Origin: Heterohyrax brucei
Taxonomy: Eukaryota; Chordata; Mammalia; Hyracoidea; Procaviidae
Assembly (NCBI GenBank): GCA_028571685.1
Contig: CM053152.1
Location: forward strand, 25,552,001-25,616,000
Length of the DNA stretch: 64,000 bases
Direction: 5' to 3'
In this document: in pieces, positions 24,461 to 36,799 of the stretch
Numbering within the stretch: position 1 is the first letter of the stretch
Layout: the number at the start of each line of letters is the position of its first letter
Notes under the pieces: model-generated
The model's database searches: none
What the model was told of the DNA's origin: nothing
What the model saw: the letters and a program-made list of their open reading frames with translations, nothing else
Position numbers and translations under genes: made by a program

Positions 24461-26556
24461 TCCCTTTCTTTTAATATTGTAGCTTTGGTTGAGCTTTGTA
24501 ACTTCCCTAACTGAGTAGGATTCTGGATGTTGTGTCATGCATTACCTCCTTAAATATGTACTTAATAGTTTTGTTTTATTAAGTAAGGGGCTTCTTTCTG
24601 TATTTCTTGTAGTTTAGGCTTGGTATTTACAGTCTTTAAGGTTCTGTCTATTTGCAAATGTCTTAATTTGATCTTCAAATTTGGGAGACAGTTTTGCAGG
24701 GTATATAATTCTTGATTGGAAGTTTTTCTCTTTCAAGGCTTTGAATGTGTTTTCCCACTGCCTCCTTGCCAACATCATTTCTGCTGTGAAGTCAGACAGA
24801 AGCCTATAGGTATTCCCTGTGAATGTTAGCTTTTCTTTGAGGCTTGCTGCCTTTAAGAGCTTCTGCTTATGTTTTGTTTTATTAAGCTTGATTATAATAT
24901 GTGTTGGTGTCTTTCTTTTGGGGTCTTATTTCTGTGGTGTTCGATACGCATCTTGGAACTATGTTGTCTTCATAATTTCAGGGAAGTTTTCTGTCAGCAG
25001 CTCAACAACAATACTCTCTGTATTTTCAGCTATCCCTCCATGTTCAAGAATTTCAATTATTCATAGATTATTTCTCTTAATAGAGTCCCACATATTTCTT
25101 AACACTTCTTCATTTTTCTTACTTCTTTTCCCTGATTTCTCCTCATAAATGTTGATGTCAGTTGCTCCATCCTCAAGGTCACTAAGTCTGACTTCCAGCT
25201 CCTCAATTCTGCTGTTCAGCTTTGGATTGAATTGTCTAATTCTGTCATTCATTTAGTTGATCTGTTGGATTTCAGATCGCTGTTGTTCCATCAGTCCAAA
25301 ATAGCTTGCTTAATTTTTCATTTTGCTCCATTACATTTTGTTTAATCTGTAGGAGGGCTCTACATATAATTCTTTTGTACTCAACCTCCAATGGTTTCCG
25401 AAAGCCTTCTTCATCTGGGAAGTTTTTTGATTCTTCATTTTGGGAATTTTCTGGAGCCATGGTGGACTGTTTTTTTAAATGGTTTACAATCATTTATTGC
25501 TTTCGGATCATCTAGAGGCTGTTCGGTTTCCCTGGTGTTACTTCAACAGGATATGAGGTATAGTTCTAAGGGGGGAGTTGGTCACCAGTTGCCTCTATGT
25601 ACTCTGGTGACTTGCCCCAGTGGACTCTGGTGTGGCAGATTCTGCCTCCTGGTTGGCAAAGACGGCACCTTACTTATGGAGAAACCGGGGACCATCAGCT
25701 GACCCTACGACATAAGTCAATGATGGTTGAGTAGTTACTGCCGGGCTGCTCCACAGCTATTTGTCCAGGCTGTCTCGCTTTAAAAGATATTTTACTGTTA
25801 AGCTGGGAACTGTCCAACAGCTGCTGAAATCTGTCATGCCCTCAGGTGTGCAGGCTCCATCTTCTGGCTGACAGCGGAAGCACTTCTTTGGCTGTCACCA
25901 GATGCTATGACATGTTGCAAAGTAGGAGGGGTTATGGCCTTGTTACCGTCCTCAGCTGGACCCCACCCCTAAAATAACATTTTTAAATGCAGCTCTTGTG
26001 CTGGAAAAGCACTTTCTAGATTGGTACTGCTACTCAGCTTGGAAATTAGCTGCTGCTGAAACCTCTGTTTGGGTAAATCTGCCTCCCAGCCAACCAAGAT
26101 GGCATCCCAGCTGAGCTGCCCTTTTTGCTGTGAAATGGTAGACTATGACAGAGCTCAGGAAAGAGAGGGTGGAGAGTTAAAGGTGTCCTCAGTCAGCAGG
26201 TAGGCATTTAAAATGTAGCTCTCCCAAGCACAATGTCTCTGTTGCGCTATACACTGTTTACATTACCACTGTAGTTCAGTGTATTTGCCAGCTCATGTCC
26301 AGCTTCTAACTCCCAGATAACAAGGAAGACATCAATATCTGCAGTCTGCCTAAGAGTGAGTCAGCAGAAGAGCTCAGCATGCTCTGCCTCATCTTAGTTT
26401 CCTGTTCAGTGGCACGTAGTCCAATCTGACAACCTATGTCGTATCCTAGGGCTTCCTTGATGTGCAGAGTGCTCTGTTCAATTATCATTTCAGAGCTTAG
26501 TTCTCAGAGGAAATTGAGGAGACCTGTGTCTAGTCCACCATCTTGGCATGCCCCTC
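24461..26556 (-). mobile_element. L1-A, 5' part (inter-ORF region, ORF1, 5'UTR)
   Basis: Directly past L1-B, the minus-strand sequence picks up L1-A where it stopped at 17324 (compare 22430-22470 of L1-B, where the join is continuous). ORF1 lies at about 25480-24490, with an open N-terminal stretch at 25493-25272 (N-F-P-D-E-E-G-F, L-E-V-E-Y-K) and C-terminal pieces at 25148-24819. The 5'UTR extends to about 26556, where a typical L1 start with CCAAGATGG is seen. Together with 11915-17324 this gives about 7 kb of L1 after removal of the LTR, a full-length element. Confidence 0.9.
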
Positions 26557-27671
26557 TATATTATACTCTTTATTTTGTGTGTTTTTAAGATTTTTCACAC
26601 TGAAAAGATTAAATATTGTCTTAGAAGAGAAAAATTTAAATTCCCAAAGGATACTAATTTTGAGAGGAGAAAAAAGTCCTCAAGAGCTAGTTACAGAAAA
26701 GACATTCATACAGCTCTTTCACACAGAACAAAAAAACCAACAAAAGATCCTCTCTCTGGGCAAAATGACATCCACTAATTACTCAACTTCTGTATTCCCT
26801 GCCTGCAGCTTTGCCAAATGCTACAGTTCTCTCTCTGAAGTCTCAGAAACCAAACAAACCCTCCTGAAATCAGTATATTCCATTGCAAGAGGCCAGCCAC
26901 CCAGCAGTCACATGAGCAGGACTCTGAGCACCAGAGTGGGTTTGGAAACATTTGGGCCAAGAATAGTTTCAAGGGCAGAGCCCAGGCATGCCACACAGCT
27001 CATATAAAGAAAATTCCATACATTTTCCATGGAATGATTCAAAATACTCACAGAAATAGGCCAAAGCATTGCTGAATCAATTCTTCAGACAGGGAGGATC
27101 CTCCAAAAAAGAAATAGCTTTTGGTCTCCTGAAAGGTAAATTGTGTGCCTTGGATTCAAAAATGGAAGAGTATCACAAACATATGGTTAATGACTCATCC
27201 CAAATGGAAAAACAGAGATTGTTATATTTTATGGGGATTTTACGTGTTAAAGGTACATCTGTTGCTATTTATGCTGACATGTATGTAGAGATTGGCAGAA
27301 CAAGTTCTCTATAGGGATGAGCGAAATTCAAACCAAACCGCAGAACTTTCTGACTTTGACGCTGGCTCCCGAGATGGAAAATGGTTTGCTGGTCCCTTGA
27401 AACACTGCCAAGCTAAGAAGGGTGGCTGGGAGAGGCCCACATCACAGGCCTGCACAGTCAGATGAAACAACAAAAAGTCCTGCTTTGCACAGCTTCCCCA
27501 AAGAGACAAGAATGAAAATAGGAAGCAAGAGAAGTGCTGGAGAGCTTGGCAACAGTCGTCTGATGACTAGACTCCTTCTCTGGGTGCCGTTCCAGGCCAA
27601 ATCCTCCACAATTATTCTGACACAGACATGACCAGAATCAAAGAAAACCAACTCCCATTAGTCCAGTCAAA
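26557..27671. other. unassigned stretch with a 154-codon frame
   Basis: The longest frame (26543-27007, plus strand) begins inside the L1-A 5' end and has no recognisable domain, so I do not call a gene. The rest of the interval shows no recognisable repeat. A MIR-like or other old repeat could be hidden by divergence. Confidence 0.4.
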
Positions 27672-27830
27672 GCCCTGGTGGCTCAGTGGTTAAGAGCTCC
27701 AGCTGCTAATCAAAAGGTTGGTAGGTTGAATCCACCAGTCACTCTTTGGAAACCTATGAGGCTGTTCTACTCTGTCCTGTAGGGTCACTATGAATCAGGT
27801 TCATCTGGAGAGCAATGGGTTTGGTTTTTA
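27672..27830 (+). repeat. AfroSINE, near full length
   Basis: A clear copy. The tRNA-like head has the A-box-like 'tggctcagtggttaagag' and B-box-like 'ggttgaatcc'. The body reads 'ctgttctactctgtcctgta' and the tail 'gggtcactatgaatcagg', ending 'gggtttggttttt'. Confidence 0.92.
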
Positions 27831-28587
27831 GTCCTCTTAATAATGTCCTCTAAGAAAGTGTCTATGTACTTTGGCTAACTATTTTTTCTAGCTGGGTAGT
27901 TCTGATAAAAATTTTCCTCAGTTATGTACATTTCCAACCTGTAATCTCACAGTTTCCCAGTTCAAGTTAATTGCCCTTTATTTCTGTTCAGTTGCATGAT
28001 TCTTTAACCTGTGAATAGTACACATCATGGCTATTTAATCCAGGCTGACTGCCCTCTTCCTTTTTCCTCTCCCTGTTCCTTTCTTTGCTTGCAGACTAAT
28101 AGAGGAGTAATAAGCCAAGCCACGACACAAGCCAACCATATAACAAGGATGAAAGAGAGAAGAGTTGGGACAGTCATCCAGATAAAGAGCCATGGAAATC
28201 CAAAAGCAGACAAGAAGACTTTGGTTTGATAGAATCAAAACTGACCTTCCAGAAGAGGTGGCCTGTGAACTGTGGCTTGAGATGTCAGTAGCATTCGCTC
28301 ATGCTGAAAATGTTAAGGCTGAAACATGCTTTTGGATCAAAAGCTCAGCTTGCTGACACAGACCTGCCCAAAGCCTCAGCCCAACCTCCAGAGATTTCTC
28401 CAACATCATCACACAGGTGGATGTTCTCCACACCAATGTCCCGGGCACCTCTACACTAGACACCCTGTTCTTGCTTGTCTGACCCCTTTCAATAGGCAAC
28501 TCCATTTTTGATGCAGTTAACCTTACCTTGATATTAAAATACTTGATAAATCCCTACTCATTCATGCATTATTACCATTTAACATGG
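27831..28587. other. unassigned intergenic stretch
   Basis: No gene supported: the frames at 28011-28238 and 28299-28511 overlap on opposite strands and show no domain. No repeat recognised. Confidence 0.4.
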
Positions 28588-28786
28588 TCCCTGGGTGGTA
28601 CAATGGTTAACATGCTTGGCTGCTAACTGAAAGGCCGAGGTTCAAATCTATCCAAAAGTGTCCCAGAAGTGTGAACTGGCAATCTACTTCTGAAAATTCA
28701 GCCACTGAAAATCCTATGGTGCATAGTTCTGCTTTGACACACAGAGTCACTGTAGGTTGGCAAGGACTTGATAACTGTTTAATCTT
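28588..28786 (+). repeat. AfroSINE, longer subtype
   Basis: The head reads 'ccctgggtggtacaatggtt', the B box 'gaggttcaaatctatcc', then a middle insert of the longer subtype ('ggcaatctacttctgaaaat') before the tail 'cacagagtcactgtaggttgg'. Confidence 0.88.
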
Positions 28787-29393
28787 GGTTGAGAGCCAAC
28801 TGTGGACTGAGCACAAAATCTAATCTACCCCATTTTAAGTGTCTCAAAAGAAACAAACTAAATATAAAAACTAAAAACTTAATAGGCTATAATGTAAGTA
28901 TGAGTGAGAGCACTTCAGTTAACTCACTGTTTCTAACCATCTTTCATACAACGGACATTGTTGAGTATTACATTACCCATGTACCAACTTAAGCTTGTTA
29001 CTTTCAGTATTGTCTAAAGTATTCTCATTTAAATCCACTGCTTCAAGATCTGCAAGATGAAAGTCATCTTGGAAAGCATCATGGAAAATGTAGTTAACAT
29101 TCTTCTAAATATTATAACTCCACTTTTGGTGATGACAGAATAGTTCCTTCTGCATTTATTCAAGTGGGATGTGGCTTCATCTCAGTAAATCTCAAGGAGT
29201 TGAGGGGGAAAGGCTTGGCAGTGTCAGAGGCAGGTCCTATGTCTAGCCTCATCTCCTCTAGCCTCTCATTTAAATCCTGCTTCGAAAGAATAGCGCAAGT
29301 GTCATTCAGTCACAGACTTATAAAAAAGAAGATATTTGTATTGTAGATACTGGTTCCAAAGTTTACGAAGATGCAGCAAGAAGTGTCCATCTG
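28787..29393. other. unassigned intergenic stretch
   Basis: AT-rich, no credible gene and no recognised repeat until the L1 that follows. Confidence 0.4.
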
Positions 29394-30880
29394 TCAATGA
29401 GATACCATCCCACCCCAACAAAGTTAGCTATGATCCAAAAAACACAAAACAACAAATGCTAGAGAGGCTGTGGGGAGAGCAGAACTCTCTTACACTGTTG
29501 GTGGGATTGCAAAATGGTGCAACCTCTTTGGAAAGCAATCTGCCACTCCTGTAAAAAAATGGATATGGATATACCATTTGACCCAGTAATTCCACTGCTC
29601 AGAATATATCCTACAGAATCAAGGCCATTCACACCAACTGAAACATGCACATAAATGTTCATCACAGCACAGTCCACAACAGCAAAAAGATGGAATCAAC
29701 CCAGATGCCCAACAACAGAGGAATGGATGGGTAAACTATGGTATATATACTCAATGGAACACTATGCAATGATAAATAACAATGATGATTCCAGGAAACA
29801 TCTCTTAACCTGGTTTCAACTGCAGGACATTATGCTGAGTGAAAGTAGTCAGCAACAATAGGACAAATATTGTATGAGACCCCTACGATAAAAACTTAAA
29901 AACAGACTCATGCATAGAAAAAGACTCTTTGATGACTGCAAGGGTAGGGAGGGAAGGAGGGTAGGGGAGAGGGTTTAGATTAGATAGTTAATAGAAATTT
30001 GGTTGAGTGAAATTGGTGACAACACACATTAGAAAGAAGATCAATAATAACTGGACTTCAACACAATTCGAGTACTCCTCCCATCTTAATCCAATATTGC
30101 AAGGACAGAGTAGCTGGGATGGGGGTTGGGGGACCATGCTGTCAGGTGAAACCGAGGCCAATTGGCACAGTTAGCATTTTGTAATGAGGACTCTCTGCAT
30201 TCTTCATCGGTGAATGGCATCTGGGTCTTAAAAGCTGCCAAGCTGCCATCTGAGGTTACAGCAAATGGTCCCATTTCAACAGGAACAGATGATCACCAAG
30301 GACAAGAATGATATGGGGAAAAGAGAACCCAGAAGACAGACAGACCCAAGTGAGTGGTTCTCTACATCTACTCGTGACCGGAAGAACCAGATGATGCCTG
30401 GCTGCCTCCAGCGAAAGCCACAATGGAGCTCACAAAGTTGAGTCTCACTGGAAACAAGAGAATAAATAGGGGTGTACCCTGAGATCTCCAATAAAAGACT
30501 GCAATTGATGGTCCAGGGGCTTCGGAGTTCCCCTGGGAGCGTGACCCCTGGCCCTGATGCTGCCCCTGTCCATAAATCATAATAAAGGTCAACTTTCTGA
30601 CATCAATGGATTGGACTTGGCAACACTGAGTAATCGTATCTTGTGGGAATTTTATGGTTCTATGCATCTATAGGATGTCTTCCTGCTGACCTCTTCCTGG
30701 AGGAAAAGGAGTGGGTGGAGAGGAGGGGATAGGAGACTGTTGGGAGGATAGGACATGTACGGAGTAGAGAGGAGGGGTGTGCTGTCACCAGGCAGGGAGA
30801 GCACTGGGAGCTACATATAGGTGAGCATGAGAATTTATGTGAATGTACATTTTCATTCAATCATAGTAGTAAAAAAAAAG
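29394..30880 (+). mobile_element. 5'-truncated L1 (ORF2 C-terminus and full 3'UTR)
   Basis: A plus-strand L1 3' end of about 1.5 kb with a short poly(A). It starts inside ORF2 (P-S-H-P-N-K-V-S-Y-D-P-K-N region, then T-L-L-V-G-L-Q-N-G-A-T-S-L-E), continues through the H-L-L-T-W-F-Q-L-Q-D-I-M-L-S-E end and the 900-bp 3'UTR also seen at 54.3-55.2 kb. A direct repeat flanks it ('gtgtccatctg' at 29383 and 'gtgtccctctg' at 30888), the likely target duplication. Confidence 0.9.
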
Positions 30881-30904
30881 AAGAAGAGTGTCCCTCTGGG
30901 ACAG

Positions 30905-31415
30905 TAGTCATTGAGTGCTGCCACAACAGAAATACTGAAAGTGGATGTCTTCAACAAAGAGAGACTTATTTCTTCATAGTCCAGGAGGCTGTAAGTCCAA
31001 ATTCAAGGTGTCAGCTCCAGGTAAAGGCTTTTCCTCTTTGTCAGCTCTGGAAGAAGATCTTTGTGCCGCATCAGTCTTTCCTTGATCTGAGAGCAACTCA
31101 TTGCAGGAACCTCAGGTCCAAAAGACATGGTCTTCTCTTTGCATGGCTTTCTTTGTGGTTTAAGGTTCCCCTACCTTTCTGCCTGCTTCTCTCTTTTATA
31201 CCTCAAGAGACTGGCTTTAGACACTATCCAGTCTTGTAGACCTCATCAACAAAACTGCTGCTAATCCATCATGTTCATTCATAGTGATAGAACTTAGAAC
31301 ACTGAGGAAAATCCCATCAAGTGACAAAATGGTGACCAGTCACACAATGCTGGAAATTATGGCCCTTCCAAATTCATACACACATTTTTGGGTGAACACA
31401 ATTCAATCCATGACA
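30905..31415 (-). mobile_element. fossil LTR, MaLR-like
   Basis: Same LTR family as 15230-15752: the 'tgctgccacaacagaaatac' start, the 'ttatttcttcatagtccagg' block and the 'cacaattcaatccatgaca' end. A solo LTR, diverged, placed just after the L1 tail. Confidence 0.7.
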
Positions 31416-31739
31416 CTGGAGTCCAAGTCACACCAGTCAATATTGGTGGGAATGTATAGGCACTTACCAAGATAAAGGTCAAGTGCTTTAGTTATCCTCT
31501 TTGAAGGACCTCAAAACTGTTTTACCTTAGTTGAAAAACTTCATGTGGTAGATCCAGTTTCTTTTCAAGTACTTTCAACCATCATTCTATGTCCCCACAT
31601 TGATAATCAAAACGGGCATTAGGGCAATTATTTCAGTTACTCAAGTTCAAAAAGAACCTAACAAAATTGGAAAGAGGAAAGATTCCAATTTGGGGATGTC
31701 TAGAGATTTCGTTTCTAGCCCTATATACACAGGTATGTA

Positions 31740-31776
31740 TGTGCATGTTCGTATGTATATATATATATATGTTTAT
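31740..31776. repeat. (TA)/(TATG) microsatellite
   Basis: Imperfect 'gtatgtat' units lead into a TA run of about 16 bases, just upstream of an AfroSINE. Confidence 0.8.
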
Positions 31777-31797
31777 AGAAAGAAAGAGACAGCAACA

Positions 31798-31992
31798 GGA
31801 GACCCTGGTAGCACCACAGTTAAGAGCTTTGCTGCTAACAGAGGTGGATGGTTTGAACCCACCAAAACTCCCTGAGTGAAAAGACCAGGAAGCTTGCTGC
31901 CTTATAGACTTAACACTAGAAAACCCTATGTCACAGTTCTACTGTATAATACATAGAGTCACTGTGTGTTGGAATATACTTGACAGCATGTA
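31798..31992 (+). repeat. AfroSINE
   Basis: The head reads 'gaccctggtagcaccacagt', the B box 'ggtttgaaccc', the body 'gaaaaccctatgtcacagtt' and the tail 'catagagtcactgtgtgttgg'-like. Moderately diverged. Confidence 0.85.
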
Positions 31993-32404
31993 AGAACAAC
32001 AACATACGGAGACAGAGCTTTGGAAAGGAGGCAAGGGCTATCAAGCTCCAGCATCATGAAGGTGTAATTCAGTAAAGAGTGATTCTTTATGCTCTTACTT
32101 GAATCAAATTCAGTGGTGCTTCCACTTGCTATTCCCATGTGCACAAAGTCTTGCATCCCTTCCAACACCCCAACTTGGCCAGCACTTAGCACCCAGCACT
32201 GTAATCTCGTGCTCAGGAGTCTTTCTTCTTCACTAGCCTGTGAGTCCCTGGGACAGAGGCCTGTCTGATTCAGCTTAGCATCTCTAGGACCTCACAGCGG
32301 GTATTTGCTTGAGTCGTGGGAACTACAGGAAACTTCCTGTTCTTTGCTACACTCAGTCCATACACATTTTTCTCCTACTGCCATAGGGCTTAAAAGTATT
32401 ATGC
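31993..32404. other. unassigned intergenic stretch
   Basis: No credible coding frame. A 'gtgagtccctgggacagagg' tract near 32239 hints at an old MIR or L2, not secure. Confidence 0.35.
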
Positions 32405-32592
32405 TGTAAACTGGTAATTTTCAACCCTGGTACACCTTAAGATCATCTGGGGAGCTTTAAAAAAAATTACTGGTACCCAAACTCCACCCTGGACCAATTA
32501 AACTGATTCTCAGGAGTGGGGCCTGGCCATCAGTAAATTTTTTAAAAGTTCCCCAGGCAATTCCAATATATAGGCAAAGTTGGGAAGCAATC
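32405..32592 (+). mobile_element. MER5A-like nonautonomous hAT DNA transposon
   Basis: The left end 'ggtaattttcaaccctggt', the internal 'gatcatctggggagctttaa', 'cccaaactccaccctgg', 'tgattctcaggagtgggg' and 'gttccccaggcaattcc' follow the MER5A consensus pattern in order. MER5A is an old mammalian hAT-Charlie fossil with no protein. Confidence 0.8.
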
Positions 32593-34315
32593 TAACCTCA
32601 GCTCCATCACATCCGAAATGCTACCTTTGAGCTCAGTACAGCATCAGAAGTGAGATGTCATTTATCTATTTCTCACTAAATCAGAAGCAGTCCTTTTTCT
32701 TAATAACATGGACTCCAACTCTCTCTGATGCAAACTTTTAGAAACCATATGAACTGTAAAAGTGGATATTATATAATCAGGTAGAAAGAATAATAGCTGT
32801 CATTTCTCCTGTCTATTTAAAATGGTGGTTAACAACTTAAAAACTGCTTCGCGATCAGTTCTCTCTAAGCCTACAGTGGAATAAATTTTACCAGATAACA
32901 GTAAAAGTCCTTTCCTCTGACATAAAGAAATTTCTGTTTCAACATAGGAAAATATTTTACCATGTCTGCTGTGAATTAAGCTAATAGGAAGTCCTTTGTA
33001 CCCGCCTATAACCCACTGCCACACAAGTATTTAGGTGTAGAACACAGGGCACTGAAAGTTCCAGAAGCTGGAGCAAACTGACACACAACATGCAGAAGGT
33101 GTCCTGGACCCAGCAAAGAGTTTTCTGTTACCACTTCTGGGCTGAGTGGAAACACGTACACCACAGCCTGCTTTTCCTTTTTAATGTGTGATTTCATTTT
33201 GAAGCACCTTTTTTTCCTTTCTGTTAAGGTTGTGACAATAACAGAGACACCGACAAGCTAACAGGATGAAAACTGGCTGACAACATCTGAGCCAAAACCC
33301 TTCCGTGAGTTCCATGAGATGTGTGTGCCATCACTGGGGAGAGAAGTTGTAATGTAGGGTTCAGTAGGCTCGTTGCAATTCCCATTTTTACTTCCAGGTC
33401 CTACTGAAATTTGACCAGTGTTCTAGGACAAAACATAAAGCTCCAAAGCAAACCACAGCTTACAAAATCAACCTTACCATAAGTTAACGTGGAATTTTCT
33501 GCAAGTGACTTTAAAAAGCCATTAAATATGTTTTGTATGTTACTGCGTGTTATTATAAAAGAAGTTTAAAATAAAACTCTTACAGCCTGAAGAAAATGCT
33601 CAGCCTTTAATCCCAAGTCATTGAATAATAGCCCCAAGACTGTCACTTCTCTTGATATATGGCTTCTTCTCCTGGCAGAGGGATATTTATGATCCCCATT
33701 AAATTTATATGAGTAAATGATACAGATGGCTTGAATGCCAATTAATACACATGAAAATAATCACTGCTGTACCTTCTTTTTATAAATAAGTATAACTTTA
33801 TATTCTTGGGATAATTTCATGCAGTTCTTTACATGATGCCAATAACATTTCCCCTCCTTGCTTCTCATTTTATTTATCTGTGTTGCTTGATACTCACACA
33901 TGCAAATTCACAACCTCACATCAGGCAATTAGGCAACTATGATCACTTAAATTTACACACAAAGTCAGCTATAACGGAGACAGATATAAGAGACTCACAC
34001 ACATTCTAAGTATGATTCCTAGTTTTTTACCTATTGAGGTAAGCATTTAAGAAGAAACATTTTTCTATTTTATTTCTATAATAAAACTCTTCCCCAAAAG
34101 GTGTACTTGTTTGGCAATAAGAAGAAAAGCATTCTGTATTTTCTGATTCTAAATTACAGCTTATGTAATTGGTGAAAAATTAGAGCAGTGTAAATGACAG
34201 AACATGTTTGAGATGTTTTTCTAAGTCTGTTTTTTTTTAAAATATGCTTGATTGCGTTTTTATTCTCTATCAATTGGTATCTTTTGTATCCTCTTTTTTT
34301 CATTTTTAAGATATA
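32593..34315. other. unassigned, repeat-poor stretch
   Basis: I see no gene, exon-like conserved frame or nameable repeat. The longest frames here are under 80 codons and lie on the minus strand. AT-rich, with runs of imperfect AT tracts near 33530 and 34080. Confidence 0.4.
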
Positions 34316-34499
34316 TATATAATAAAATGCAATGTACATGAATTTTGACCAATGTAAAATCTGTGTAACATTAAGATACAGAGAATTTTCCTCACTCCGC
34401 TGAGTTTCCTCAGGTTGGTGGTTCAGAATCGCTCTTCTGATCAGCCAGAATACTCTAAGCACATTCATCAGCAAAGATCACCCCACTGGTTCACAGTAT

Positions 34500-34685
34500 G
34501 AACCAAAAGCTGTGTGAGTTCACATCCACCCAAACAGCTGCACAGAAGGAAGGCTTGGCGGTCTGCTTTCATAAAGACTGCAGCCTAGAAAACCTATGGA
34601 ACAGTTTTACTCAGCAGCACATGGGGTCTTGATGAGATCTAGATCAACTCAACAGCAGCTAACAGCCACTAACAGCGACCACAGC
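34500..34685 (+). repeat. AfroSINE, longer subtype, diverged
   Basis: Middle-insert motif 'ggtctgctttcataaagact' then 'gaaaacctatggaacagttt' and the tail-like 'catggggtcttgatgagatc' with 'caactcaacagcagct'. The head is poorly preserved. Confidence 0.7.
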
Positions 34686-34849
34686 TAACCACAACGCATT
34701 TTACAGTATGCTTTAACCTCGCATAAGTGGAATCAGATGGTACCAGCTTTTTAAATCGGGCTTCTTTCACTCAGCGTAATAGTACAGTGATCTGCAGTGC
34801 TCTGTGCTACATCTATCTGTAGTTTCATTCCTTTTTTTATTACTGAGTG

Positions 34850-34930
34850 TTATTCCATTCCATTAACCTGTTGATCAACATTTGAGTAGGGGGTTATTCC
34901 ATTCCATTAACCTGTTGATGAACATTTGAG
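34850..34930. repeat. 37-bp tandem duplication, 44-bp period
   Basis: Two units (34850-34886, 34894-34930) agree at 36 of 37 positions with a 7-bp spacer. Local duplication within the old L1M piece. Confidence 0.9.
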
Positions 34931-35239
34931 TTGTTTCCAGCAGAGAACCATCATAAATAAAGCTGCTATGAAAACGCTCCTACAAATCTCTTTGTGGATA
35001 AATGTAAATATCTAAGAGTTATGATATTTAAAGTTATATCCTTTAGATGGAAAAATCAATCAGGATATTTATGTTTCCTTTCTGCAAATTCCGGTGCATA
35101 CTAGGACCCAAGGGAACAGAGAGGTTGGGATATGGCATGAGCTGGCAAACAGAAAGCTCCAGCTCTTCCAGGGCTCTATGTGCACCCTGCTTAGCACCTT
35201 TAGTGGGGAGAGAGCTGGGTCTCTTTTCCTGCTGCCTAG

Positions 35240-35290
35240 TATTGAGCCTGAGCCATACAAAAACCTCAATAAGTGCTTATGGAATAAAAG
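35240..35290 (+). repeat. MIR/L2-like 3' fragment
   Basis: The block 'caataagtgcttatggaata' follows the pattern of MIR/L2 3' ends (a '..caataaatgtttgttgaat' type). Short, so low certainty. Confidence 0.35.
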
Positions 35291-35954
35291 AAATGTATGC
35301 ACAACTGACTAGATAAATGGATGGATAAATGAATAAGTGACTGTCTCCCAAAGTTCTATGGAAGTGAGCACAACTTTAAGGGGGTCACTGCAACCTGATA
35401 AAATCAACAAAGCCTTTCTTTTTGTCACTCAGGTAAATGTGATCCAGCCTGCCAAAATCTGGAAGGGAATGAATAACTTTGAACGTAAAACAATAAAACT
35501 CTAAAAATAATATCACAATGAAATAGATGAATGTCTTCTCCCGATGTTACTGTGAACCCTAAGGAAGACTGAAATCTCTCACCCAAGTTGGCCTAGCAGC
35601 ACACCTGCATATCAAGTGTTTAACAGTCACAGGCGACTAAGCAACATTGCCTCCTCTGGGGCAGTGTAAAAAGAAAAGTTCTTGAAAACACCCTGTTACA
35701 CTTCAGCACCATCTATGCTAGGAAGGAGTGCCTCCCTCTCACTGCTGAAGTTTCATTTCATGAGGAGCCAAGTCCACCAGTGGAGGACTCCTGGCATCTT
35801 TCCACCCTGGCCCTCCTTCTTCTCCTAGGAGGGCACTAGGCTCAGTCTTCTGGGGAGTGAGTTGGGAAGAAAACTGAGCATGTTTCCCAGTCCTTTCCTC
35901 TCTTCCTGCTCTGGAGAGAGCTAACAGCTCACACATAGCAAGAAGACACCTCCG

Positions 35955-36117
35955 CCTGGAGATCTGGTGGTGCCGTGCTTAAGCGCTATAGCTGCTGATT
36001 AGATGGTCAGCATTTTGAATCCAACAACCACACCTTGAAAAGCCTGTGGGCAGTTCTATTCTGTCTTTTAAGGTCACCATGAGTTGTAATTGACTCCACG
36101 GCAAAGGGTTTTTTTGT
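35955..36117 (+). repeat. AfroSINE
   Basis: Head 'gatctggtggtgccgtgctt', B-box region 'cattttgaatccaacaacca', tail 'ggtcaccatgagttgtaatt' then 'cggcaaagggttttttt'. Confidence 0.85.
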
Positions 36118-36224
36118 TGTTTTCTCAGTTTCCTGAGCTTTGCAGGGACAGACTTTAATAGCTGGAGGCCAGTGGTGGTCCAGTCAACGTGATTCGTTAG
36201 GCATTCTTGCCTGCAGATACAACT

Positions 36225-36452
36225 CTAATTTTTGTCAGGATAAAACTAGGTGTCATTAAGTTGATTCTGACTGATACTGACTCCATGTGTGTAGGAATAG
36301 AACTGTGCTCCACAAAGTTTTCAATGATCAATTTTTTCAGAAATAGATTGCCAGGCCTTTCTTCTGACGCACTCTGGGTGGACTGAAACCTCCAACTTTC
36401 TGTTTAGTGGCATAGCACATTAACCATTTCTACCACTCACGACTCCCAGTAT
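36225..36452 (-). repeat. AfroSINE, longer subtype
   Basis: On the minus strand: a B-box-like region near 36390, the insert motif complementary to 'attgccaggcctttcttctg', and the tail complementary to 'gtcattaagttgattctgac'. Diverged. Confidence 0.75.
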
Positions 36453-36799
36453 TAAAAAATCCAGGTGATACTTTGGTTTCCTGTTATACTTTATACCTTA
36501 TTTCTCAAATTGTTTAGAACTTAGGTAGGAAATGCCAAGTCAAGTGCTGTCGAGTCAGTAGGAAATAGGGTGTTAATTGTTTATTCTATTTATATGCCAA
36601 TTGATCTTGAATTCCTTTCTTGTCCCCATCCCCACATGGTCTCAGAAAACTATTCTATGGTCTTGTGTGTGTTTTATACAGGTGATTTTATATTTAATTC
36701 TGATCGTGTCTTTGATTTACAACTTATAGGCAGTACTGCATCCCCATTTTGTAATTTTATTCTATGCTTGCTGAAAATACTTTTCAAACTGCTTTCATA

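Larger units (their letters stand above)
34316..35045 (-). mobile_element. old L1M remnant split by an AfroSINE
   Basis: The plus strand resembles antisense L1M: the 'cgcataagtggaatcagatgg' motif near 34724 and the 'tgatgaacatttgagttgtt' motif near 34917 are familiar from the L1 3' end read backwards. An AfroSINE occupies about 34500-34685. A 37-bp near-perfect tandem unit occurs at 34850-34886 and 34894-34930. Confidence 0.6.

Noticed and set aside
26543-27007. A 154-codon plus-strand frame
   Set aside because: It starts inside the L1-A 5' end, has no recognisable domain, and its composition is not gene-like. A chance frame is the simpler explanation.
27672-27740. A tRNA gene
   Set aside because: The A-box and B-box-like blocks belong to the tRNA-derived head of an AfroSINE, and no cloverleaf with a proper acceptor stem follows.
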